Shown in pieces: positions 1 to 4,765 of a stretch of 8,243 bases of DNA (its first letter is position 1; the number at the start of each line of letters is the position of its first letter). The stretch spans positions 1 through 8,243 of the forward strand of contig JAQGPB010000511.1 in the NCBI GenBank assembly GCA_028293265.1, written 5' to 3'. The notes beneath the pieces were generated by a model that saw only the letters and a program-made list of their open reading frames with translations, made no database searches and was not told the origin of the DNA. A program made the position numbers and the translations under genes. The DNA comes from Pedosphaera sp. (GTDB lineage: Bacteria > Verrucomicrobiota > Verrucomicrobiae > Limisphaerales > Pedosphaeraceae).

Positions 1-268
1 GCCAATCCCGCCGCGCCCGCTCCTCGAGCTCGCCCGGCTTGAGTCCTTTCGCCGCGCGAAAATTCCTGACATATTTTTCAACCACCGCCGATTCTGGGAT
101 CATCACCCGGCGGTCTTCCTGCCAATGCGCGAGCTCGGGCGTGCCCTCGGCCCGCGTCGTCCACCGCTCCACCGTCCGCTCCGACAGCCGGAAAAACGCC
201 GCCACGTCAGCCAGCGTCCCATTGATGGGCCCCGGCACGGTCTTGCTGATGGCGGCGGGTTGGTTCAC
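1..268 (-). CDS. Helix-turn-helix DNA-binding protein, 3' part cut by window edge
   Basis: This gene runs off the left edge; 89 codons are visible and no stop is seen. It starts with GTG at 268, and that GTG overlaps the TGA of the upstream gene (GTGA), which suggests translational coupling. Residues 18-38 (TLADVAAFF-RLS-ERTVERW) form a classic helix-turn-helix, followed near residues 49-60 by a WQEDRRVMIPES stretch, the beta wing typical of excisionase/MerR/Nu1-like small winged-helix proteins. The visible C-terminal part (residues 71-89) is strongly charged and probably helical. The fold call is fairly safe. The role is not: it could be an excisionase or recombination directionality factor for the integrase at 3083, a small terminase subunit of the Nu1 type, or a plain regulator. 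It belongs to the leftward operon that starts at 716. Confidence 0.75.
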   Translation of the reverse strand, partial: MNQPAAISKTVPGPINGTLADVAAFFRLSERTVERWTTRAEGTPELAHWQEDRRVMIPESAVVEKYVRNFRAAKGLKPGELEERARRDW

Positions 269-507
269 GTTATCACCTCGACGCGATATTCGACCGGCTC
301 GCCGAACCAGCACCAAAACGGCGCGCCCGGCTTGAGGCCGTAAGTCCCGGCGCCCGTCTTCACATATGTTCCGCCCACATACCCGCGCACCGTCGGCAGC
401 CGAAACTTTCTGCCAACCTTCAGCGATGCAAACCGCGCACGCTGTCCGCCCTTGAGGGCAGACAACGGCTTGCTGGTGGTGGCGCGCACACCCTCAGTTA
501 GGTTCAT
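265..507 (-). CDS. Small protein of unknown function (80 aa)
   Basis: I do not recognise a named family. Residues 1-28 are basic and Ser/Thr/Ala-rich. From about residue 30 the pattern (KVGRKFRLPTVRGYVGGTY, then VKTGAGTYGL) looks like a small beta-barrel of the kind often seen in tiny phage accessory proteins. There is no signal peptide, membrane segment or cysteine pair. The ATG at 507 follows the stop of the RHH gene by 14 nt with no obvious Shine-Dalgarno sequence. Its TGA overlaps the GTG of the next gene. This tight packing between two convincing regulators is the main reason to accept it; the beta-like composition is secondary. Function is unknown. Confidence 0.65.
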   Translation of the reverse strand: MNLTEGVRATTSKPLSALKGGQRARFASLKVGRKFRLPTVRGYVGGTYVKTGAGTYGLKPGAPFWCWFGEPVEYRVEVIT

Positions 508-521
508 AACAGGGCGGTGGG

Positions 522-716
522 TTACGCGGCTTCTTGAACGGTGTGCAGCATGCGCTTTTTTAACGCCGCCGCACCAAGCCGCGCCGCTTGGCGGACAACT
601 TGGACATATTCGATTCCATCTGCTTCCGCGATTTTGTTCAAATCAGCCTCAAGGTCCTTTGGAAAACGCATTTGACGCGGTTTTCCCAACGGTTCTTTTT
701 TGTTGCGTGTTGCCAT
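522..716 (-). CDS. Ribbon-helix-helix transcriptional regulator (leftward)
   Basis: The product is 64 aa, the size of Arc/MetJ/CopG-type repressors. Residues 13-20 (PRQMRFPK) match the DNA-contacting beta strand, residues 21-33 (DLEADLNKIAEAD) helix A, and residues 38-54 helix B. The RHH core aligns without gaps to that of the divergent gene at 796-1122, with 15 identities over 43 positions by my count (shared landmarks PR..R, KIAE, V.RQ, KK). It starts at ATG 716, only 3 bp from the first GTAGCT-type heptamer, so a protein bound there would block its own expression. RHH proteins act as dimers and usually bind repeated half-sites. It is the first gene of the leftward operon. Likely role (inference): repressor or anti-repressor in a phage immunity switch. 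Confidence 0.82.
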   Translation of the reverse strand: MATRNKKEPLGKPRQMRFPKDLEADLNKIAEADGIEYVQVVRQAARLGAAALKKRMLHTVQEAA

Positions 717-718
717 AG

Positions 719-745
719 AAGCTACAACGTAGCTGCTTGTAGCTG
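719..745. promoter_or_regulatory. Candidate RHH operator: three helically phased heptamers
   Basis: GTAGCTG occurs at 729-735 and 739-745. Its reverse complement with one mismatch, AAGCTAC, lies at 719-725. The three copies begin at exactly 10-bp intervals, one helical turn, so all face the same side of the DNA. The outer two also form an inverted pair, GCTACAA (721-727) and TTGTAGC (737-743). The array lies in the short divergent gap between two paralogous RHH genes, where an Arc- or Mnt-like operator is expected. Binding is inferred from position and phasing alone. Confidence 0.6.
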
Positions 746-748
746 TTC

Positions 749-766
749 GTCAATATAAATATTGAC
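749..766. promoter_or_regulatory. AT-rich 18-bp palindrome with embedded -10-like box
   Basis: GTCAATAT and ATATTGAC form a perfect inverted repeat around a central AA. The plus strand contains TATAAAT (754-760), a plausible -10 element for the rightward RHH gene, with a start point near 766-769. On the minus strand the arms supply TTGTCA- and TTGACG-like -35 boxes for leftward transcription. It may combine the core of the divergent promoters with a second operator. No convincing -35 for the rightward promoter is visible. Confidence 0.5.
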
Positions 767-795
767 AAATGTTTCGTTGTCGCCAAAGTGGCCGA

Positions 796-1122
796 GTGAA
801 CAAGAAAAACCCCAGAGGCATCCGGCTTGATCCGGATATTGATGAAGAGGTAAAAAAAATCGCCGAACTGACCGACCTTCCTGAAAGCGAAGTCATTCGC
901 CAAATGGTTGGAGCTGGGGTCCGGGCAATTAAGAAAAATGGATATAAGCTCGAACTTCCACTCCTGTTAAAGGTGATCGAATCGGGCGGCGCGTTCCCAA
1001 CCAAATCCGAATCTGATAAACCCGGCGAACATTCCCTGGCTGAAGAGAACCCAACATCCGCCGCCGGCATTCCGCTCAGAAAGAGAAAATCTGCTGGCCT
1101 GACTCGCGAGCAACAATCTTGA
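796..1122 (+). CDS. Ribbon-helix-helix transcriptional regulator (rightward)
   Basis: I prefer the GTG at 796. From there the protein (108 aa) begins VNKKNPRGIRLDPD, which matches the start of the RHH core in its divergent paralogue. An in-frame ATG at 769 would add nine residues (MFRCRQSGR) with no counterpart, though it sits where a leaderless message from the -10-like box at 754-760 would begin. Residues 6-13 are the beta strand, about 14-27 (DIDEEVKKIAELTD) helix A, and 29-45 (PESEVIRQMVGAGVRAI) helix B. A tail of about 60 residues, polar and probably disordered, follows; it ends in a basic stretch (LRKRKSAGLTREQQS). The tail makes this protein longer than its partner and could hold an oligomerisation or interaction function. 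Likely role (inference): the opposing regulator in a two-repressor switch. Confidence 0.8.
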   Translation: MNKKNPRGIRLDPDIDEEVKKIAELTDLPESEVIRQMVGAGVRAIKKNGYKLELPLLLKVIESGGAFPTKSESDKPGEHSLAEENPTSAAGIPLRKRKSAGLTREQQS

Positions 1123-1187
1123 CCGGGATCCTATATGAACACCACAAATCCCACGCCGCCTTCAACGCCGCCTCGCGGCTGGGGTAA
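1119..1187 (+). CDS. Possible 22-codon leader ORF (weak)
   Basis: A TTG at 1119-1121 overlaps the TGA of the RHH gene (TTGA). It opens a 22-codon frame whose peptide (YEHHKSHAAFNAASRLG at its end) looks less random than the competing frame here. Its TAA overlaps the ATG of the next small ORF (TAATG). Both junctions have the tight overlap style of this operon. The ORF is too short to recognise and no ribosome binding site is visible, so it could be chance. Confidence 0.15.
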   Translation: MTGILYEHHKSHAAFNAASRLG

Positions 1188-1282
1188 TGCCATTCAAACA
1201 AAAACAGCCGCCCGCGCCGAAGTACAAAAAAGCACGCTTCCATTATTTAGTGGATTTCCTCCGTGCAGTCTCGGCCTCTTGA
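1187..1282 (+). CDS. Possible 31-aa basic peptide (weak)
   Basis: The 206 nt between the RHH gene and the zinc-ribbon gene hold no gene I can identify. The best candidate is this ATG-started frame. It has a basic, proline-containing start (MPFKQKQPPAPKYKKARF) and an amphipathic end (HYLVDFLRAVSAS). It competes with a low-complexity Thr/Pro-rich frame at 1135-1332. Support is limited to the TAATG overlap with the preceding frame and peptide composition. Confidence 0.25.
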   Translation: MPFKQKQPPAPKYKKARFHYLVDFLRAVSAS

Positions 1283-1328
1283 TAACAAAAACGCCCGGTG
1301 TTTCAACCCCTAAAAGGACTACAAGCAA

Positions 1329-1970
1329 ATGAACCAACCCCTCGTTTTATGCTCCGATTGCGGCAAAGAAATCAGCACGCGCGCCAGAGCCTGCCCGCAA
1401 TGCGGCGGACCCACGCCCAAGGCCCTCAGTATTTTTCAATATGTATTTTACGCCGTCCTTTCTTTCATTGGCGTCAACCTTCTCCTGGGCATAATTGTCG
1501 GCGCGGTTTTTCTTGGCATCGGGGTCGTCGGCGAAGTGAGCCATCGCCAGGCGATGGAAAGATACGAAGCCGACCGGTCCCAAAAGCAGGCTGCCGCGGC
1601 GGAAGCCGAAAAACAAAATGAGGCCGCTCGCTTGAAGCAGGAAGAAGCTGACCGCGAGGCCGTTCGTCAGCGCGACCTTGCCGAGCAGGAGGCAAACCGA
1701 AAGCGCGATGAAGAAGCCAGCCGCCAGCAGGCGGAGGCAAAGAAACAGCAGGCTTTGGTGGCGAGGACAAATATATTCAAATTTTACAATGAGAAAGCAA
1801 TCACCGGCGATGCCTACGCACAGCTCGCCGTCGGCCAGAAATATTTATCCGGCGATGGCGTCGAAAAGGATCTCGATCAAGCCCGCAAATGGTTGAAAGC
1901 CGCCGCAGCCAGCGGCCAAGCCGAAGCGGCTAAACTCTTGACCAACTCTCCCGAAATGGCCTCCAAATGA
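1329..1970 (+). CDS. Zinc-ribbon / transmembrane / coiled-coil / Sel1-repeat protein
   Basis: The 213-aa product has four parts. Residues 8-25 hold two CxxC pairs (C8/C11, C22/C25) of a short zinc ribbon ('CSDCGKEI ... CPQCG'). Residues 35-68 are hydrophobic, long enough for one membrane span or a tight hairpin. Residues 72-145 are an Ala/Glu/Gln/Lys/Arg-rich coiled coil. Residues 160-205 match a Sel1/TPR-like repeat (AYAQLAVGQKYLSGDGVEKD, then QARKWLKAAA). With one span the ribbon would be cytoplasmic and the coiled coil with Sel1 repeat periplasmic. Sel1 repeats usually mediate protein contacts, so a scaffold role is likely; no enzymatic motif is seen. AAGGA at 1314-1318 supports the ATG at 1329. 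Its stop overlaps the next ATG (ATGA), coupling it to the exported fibre-like protein. It is not a typical virion gene and looks like cargo. Confidence 0.85.
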   Translation: MNQPLVLCSDCGKEISTRARACPQCGGPTPKALSIFQYVFYAVLSFIGVNLLLGIIVGAVFLGIGVVGEVSHRQAMERYEADRSQKQAAAAEAEKQNEAARLKQEEADREAVRQRDLAEQEANRKRDEEASRQQAEAKKQQALVARTNIFKFYNEKAITGDAYAQLAVGQKYLSGDGVEKDLDQARKWLKAAAASGQAEAAKLLTNSPEMASK

Positions 1971-3073
1971 TCACTCGATCCGCCATTGTTGGTCTCTGCT
2001 TAATTGCATCCCACGCCGTCGCCCAGGTCACCATGTTCAACTACCAGGGCAGGCTCTGCGCAAACAGCATTCCGATGACCGGCCCCTGCGACTTGCGTTT
2101 TTCGGTTTATGATGCGCCGGGGACGAATGGGAACATTGTCGGCGGTCCTTTGCTTTTCAATTCCGTGCCGGTGACCAATGGTACCTTCAATGTCTCGATG
2201 GATTTTGGTGCGGCCGCATTCAATGGGCAGGCGCGTTGGCTCGCCATCGAGGTGCGCGCGATGGAAAGCACCAACGATTTTCAGATGCTTTCTCCATTTC
2301 AGAATTTCTTGGCGGTCCCTTATGCTGTAAGCGCGGCCAGAGTCAGCGGTCCGGTGGACGCCGGCCAGTTGACCGGGACATTGCCGGCGAGCGTGTTTGC
2401 GGGGGTGAATGGTGGCGGCTTGATGAATTTGAACCTCAGCCAGGCATCTCCCAATTACCCCCTTCCAGACTCGGTCTTGAGCGGCAATGTAGTGCTGCGA
2501 AACACGCCATTCCATTTCGACGTGACCGGAGCCCCATGTTGGATCATTTCGTCCAACGACACTGCTCATGGCGACGGCAGCACGTTTAACCTTGGTCATT
2601 ACGGCAGCAGTGGTTATTGCGATATCAACTTCTTCACCGCTCCAAACCGGAACCAGATGTTCAGCAGCCCGCATTTGAATTTTGCGATCGGCGCATCGCC
2701 GGTGGGTGCCACCAATGATTTCTCTTACCAGTATGGGTATCTGGAACTTTACGACGGGAACCCGTTCTACGTGGTCCGTTACCACGATATCAGGGGCGGT
2801 TTCCGGGGAGACGGCAGCTTCACCTGGTATCAGGACGGCACAACCAACACTCCCATGTTTACCATTGACCGCCACGCGAAGAGCATCATCAATAATTACC
2901 CGGCCTTTTTCGCGAGCAGCGTCACGGCTGGTCCAGCGGCCCAATTTAACGGCAGCGGGGCAGGGCTTACCGACCTGAATGCCAGCGCGATTGTAGGCGG
3001 CATCACAACCAATCTCGCTTTCGGCACCAACACGCTCCAGATCGTTAACGGCATAATCATCGGTGTCCACTAA
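1967..3073 (+). CDS. Exported fibre-like protein with signal peptide
   Basis: Residues 1-19 are a clear Sec signal peptide with an AVA-Q cleavage site. The mature protein starts with a beta-rich domain (about 22-125: NYQGRL, LRFSVYDA, VTNGTFNVSMDFG, FNGQARWLAIEV, FLAVPYAVSA). I recognise this as a recurring N-terminal domain of secreted proteins in Verrucomicrobiota and relatives. C31 and C41 could form a disulphide. Residues 133-157 and 327-342 hold the 'LTGTLP', 'NGGGLMNLN' and 'NGSGAGLTDLNAS' motifs of trimeric fibre stalks. The last residues (TNTLQIVNGIIIGVH) resemble the end of phage fibre-like proteins. The middle (about 165-320), rich in Gly, Ser, Asn and aromatics, may be a head domain. 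A signal peptide is unexpected for a virion fibre, so surface or periplasmic display by a lysogen is more likely. It is coupled to the membrane protein upstream and lies 9 nt before the integrase. Confidence 0.85.
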   Translation: MITRSAIVGLCLIASHAVAQVTMFNYQGRLCANSIPMTGPCDLRFSVYDAPGTNGNIVGGPLLFNSVPVTNGTFNVSMDFGAAAFNGQARWLAIEVRAMESTNDFQMLSPFQNFLAVPYAVSAARVSGPVDAGQLTGTLPASVFAGVNGGGLMNLNLSQASPNYPLPDSVLSGNVVLRNTPFHFDVTGAPCWIISSNDTAHGDGSTFNLGHYGSSGYCDINFFTAPNRNQMFSSPHLNFAIGASPVGATNDFSYQYGYLELYDGNPFYVVRYHDIRGGFRGDGSFTWYQDGTTNTPMFTIDRHAKSIINNYPAFFASSVTAGPAAQFNGSGAGLTDLNASAIVGGITTNLAFGTNTLQIVNGIIIGVH

Positions 3074-3082
3074 AAGCACTGC

Positions 3083-4489
3083 ATGAACCAAACCGCCGCC
3101 ACAACCGCCAGAATCCGAATCGAACTCCCGGCCCAGGGTGAGTATTTAACCGTGCCGGTTAAAGACTCGCCACATCCAGCAACCGAACTCTTCGAGCTCC
3201 GCGCCGCGGTGACGCGCAAAAAGAAACCCGCAACAAGACATCCCGCCTTTCCCGTCCGTGAGGGGAGCGCCGTCGTCTTGATTCACGGCCGGTCGCCAGG
3301 ACCCTACACCATCGCCTACCGCAGAGAAGCCGGCGGCAAGCGATATCGCGAGATGCGTAGTGATTTCGGAAAGGCCAAAAAACGCGCCAAGGAAATCGCG
3401 ACCGACCTTGCCAATGGCGAGACCGTCCGCCTGGCTCTGGGGCCGGCCGATCTCGGCAGCTACATGCGCGCCCGGGAAATCTCGCTCCCGACCGGGAAGC
3501 CGCTTGAGCTGGTGGCTGCCGAGCATGTTGAAGCCACCCAGCTATTAAACGGCCGCGCCACCATTCGCGAAGCCGTTAAATATTTCATCGAAAATTGTCC
3601 TGCCGATATCAGCAATAAGACCGTCCCGGAAATCGTCGCCGAAATGACCGGGCATCAGGATCTCGCCGGCGAGATCGGGGAACGTTGGGCTGATTCATTG
3701 AAAGGGCAGTTGAAAAAATTTGCCGCTAAATTTCAAGGGCCGCTCCATACCGTGCGCGCGGCAGCGATCAACGACTGGTTGCGCGAGCAAGGATCAAGCC
3801 CGCATACGCGCCTGAATTATCGCGGCGCGGTGCTGCAGTTGGTCCGTTACGCGCGCGGCAACGGCCATCTGCCGGCGACCTGGGACGAACTCACCCCCGC
3901 GCTCGTGCCGGTGCCCAAACTCAAGCAGATCGAAATCAAAATCCTCACCCCCGAGCAGCTCGTCAGCTTGCTCGCCGTGGCGCCGGAAAATCTGGTTCCT
4001 TTTTTATGCATCGCCGCCTTCGCCGGCGTCCGGCATGAAGAGATGGCCAGCAAGAGCAAGCCGCGCCTGGACTGGCGCGACATAGACCTTGAGGCCGGGC
4101 TTATTTACATCCCGATCGGCGTCGCCAAAAAAGGCGAGGACCGGGACGTCCCCATGTCGCCAAACCTTGTAGCCTGGCTAAAACCCTACGCCCAACGGAA
4201 CGGGCCGATTTGCGACCTGCGCAATGCCAGCAACTCGCTCACGCGCGCCAAAAAGAAAGCCAAGCTGCCGGCCGGCAAAAACGAAACCCGCAACACCTTG
4301 CGCAAATCCTTCATCAGCTATCGGAAGCAAATCATCAAGAACATTGCCCAGGTCGCCGATGAAGCCGGCAACTCCGTGGCCAAGATCAAGAGCAACTATA
4401 AGAAGTCCATACCAGTGTCCGAAGCCAAGCGCTGGTTCGACATCTGGCCAACCACCGCCGGCGTGATACAATTGCCGCTATTCGGATGA
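3083..4489 (+). CDS. int: Tyrosine-type site-specific integrase
   Basis: The 468-aa product is a full-length phage/island-type tyrosine recombinase. Residues 1-150 are an N-terminal extension containing an arm-binding-like region (YTIAYRREAGGKRYREM near residue 75). Residues about 165-270 are the SAM-like core-binding domain. The catalytic domain starts at 'LTPEQLVSLL' (about 290). Catalytic positions: R317 (AGVRHEEM), K349 or K350 (VAKKGEDRDVP), R407 (NTLRKSF) and the nucleophile Y439 (SNYKKS). The usual first histidine of HxxR is N404, the position after R407 is K408, and the usual GH near the C terminus is G429-N430. Asn at 404 and 430 occurs in integrases of this kind as I remember them, so the enzyme may still be active. 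It reads toward the tRNA-derived attachment core 67 nt downstream, as expected for int next to att. No ribosome binding site is evident. Confidence 0.95.
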   Translation: MNQTAATTARIRIELPAQGEYLTVPVKDSPHPATELFELRAAVTRKKKPATRHPAFPVREGSAVVLIHGRSPGPYTIAYRREAGGKRYREMRSDFGKAKKRAKEIATDLANGETVRLALGPADLGSYMRAREISLPTGKPLELVAAEHVEATQLLNGRATIREAVKYFIENCPADISNKTVPEIVAEMTGHQDLAGEIGERWADSLKGQLKKFAAKFQGPLHTVRAAAINDWLREQGSSPHTRLNYRGAVLQLVRYARGNGHLPATWDELTPALVPVPKLKQIEIKILTPEQLVSLLAVAPENLVPFLCIAAFAGVRHEEMASKSKPRLDWRDIDLEAGLIYIPIGVAKKGEDRDVPMSPNLVAWLKPYAQRNGPICDLRNASNSLTRAKKKAKLPAGKNETRNTLRKSFISYRKQIIKNIAQVADEAGNSVAKIKSNYKKSIPVSEAKRWFDIWPTTAGVIQLPLFG

Positions 4490-4499
4490 ACCAAAAAAG

Positions 4500-4515
4500 T
4501 GTCATAAAACTGTCA
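4500..4515 (+). promoter_or_regulatory. Left TGTCA pair, candidate integrase arm sites
   Basis: TGTCATA starts at 4500 and TGTCAGAT at 4511, in direct orientation 11 bp apart, beginning 10 bp after the integrase stop. The same two variants recur in swapped order on the other side of the tRNA fragment. Paired direct repeats flanking a core are the usual form of arm-type sites for tyrosine integrases. The motif is short, so this is a candidate only. Confidence 0.4.
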
Positions 4516-4543
4516 GATCGAGAGAGGGCAGGGGACTTCACCC

Positions 4544-4635
4544 CAATAAAATCAGCCTTGCGCCGCAGGTTCGAACCCTGTATCGCGCACCATTCTTCAG
4601 ATCTTCAATTCGGGCTTCTCCCATTGATTTTATTG
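4544..4635. repeat. 11-bp inverted repeat bracketing the tRNA fragment
   Basis: CAATAAAATCA (4544-4554) and TGATTTTATTG (4625-4635) are perfect reverse complements separated by 70 bp, and that interval contains the whole tRNA-derived segment. In addition, CCTTGCGCC at 4556-4564, just inside the left arm, is repeated directly at 4638-4646, just outside the right arm. As RNA this could form a stem presenting the T-arm sequence in its loop; as DNA it could extrude as a cruciform. I know of no standard att component that explains it. Confidence 0.6.
4556..4592 (+). other. 3' tRNA fragment, probable attachment (attP) core
   Basis: 4565-4592 reads as a T stem (GCAGG), T loop (TTCGAAC), T stem (CCTGT, one G-T pair), acceptor strand ATCGCGC, discriminator A and encoded CCA. 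The D arm, anticodon arm and the matching GCGCGAT acceptor strand are absent upstream, so this is only the 3' part of a tRNA gene. The bases before 4565 probably continue the match into the variable region, with an uncertain left limit. A tRNA 3' end beside int is the standard identity segment that restores a host tRNA after integration. I cannot name the amino acid because the anticodon is missing. Confidence 0.85.
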
Positions 4636-4710
4636 CCCCTTGCGCCTGTTTGGGCGCTTCCGCTGATCGCGACCATATCCGCCATAAAAGGACACGCGGG
4701 GACATTTCAT

Positions 4711-4725
4711 TGTCAGATTTTGTCA
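4711..4725 (+). promoter_or_regulatory. Right TGTCA pair, candidate integrase arm sites
   Basis: TGTCAGAT starts at 4711 and TGTCATAT at 4721, direct repeats 10 bp apart, about 120 bp beyond the tRNA fragment. They are the same two variants as the pair at 4500 and 4511 but in reverse order, and are near-helically phased in both places. A GACA at 4701-4704 gives a further inverted half-motif. Integrase or a directionality factor could bind here. Confidence 0.4.
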
Positions 4726-4735
4726 TATTTTCCCC

Positions 4736-4759
4736 AAATGGGTCAGCGTTGACCCATTT
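4736..4759. promoter_or_regulatory. 24-bp palindrome directly before the next start codon
   Basis: AAATGGGTCA (4736-4745) and TGACCCATTT (4750-4759) form a perfect 10-bp inverted repeat around GCGT. It ends 6 nt before the ATG at 4766. As RNA it is a stable hairpin followed by only a short T run, so it could be a terminator closing the integrase transcript or could occlude initiation at 4766. As DNA it is a good dimeric operator. No Shine-Dalgarno sequence is visible between it and the ATG. Confidence 0.6.
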
Positions 4760-4765
4760 TAACCT

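Noticed and set aside
39..343. Plus-strand frames at the left edge
   Set aside because: They are shadows of the minus-strand helix-turn-helix gene, whose translation gives a clear domain.
1135..1332. 65-aa Thr/Pro-rich frame ending in an ATGA overlap with the zinc-ribbon gene
   Set aside because: It is low-complexity with no helix or strand pattern and competes with better composed small frames. The overlap alone is not enough, and AAGGA at 1314 already explains initiation at 1329.
2000..3091. 363-aa open frame on the minus strand opposite the fibre-like gene
   Set aside because: Its residues mirror the codon pattern of the plus-strand gene, which has a signal peptide and recognisable motifs. 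The antisense product shows no domain logic.
4529..4544. GGGG ACTTCA CCCC as an anticodon arm completing the tRNA, possibly a UCA (selenocysteine-like) tRNA
   Set aside because: The loop does not fit positions 32-38, the distance to the T arm is wrong for an ordinary tRNA, and neither a D arm nor the GCGCGAT acceptor strand is present upstream.
4642..4657. GCGCC...GGCGC hairpin in the att region as a rho-independent terminator
   Set aside because: The stem is only 5 bp and no T run follows on either strand.
4486..4752. 88-aa frame overlapping the integrase stop by ATGA
   Set aside because: It runs through the tRNA fragment, the inverted repeat and into the palindrome. Its product has no consistent composition, so the att region is better read as non-coding.
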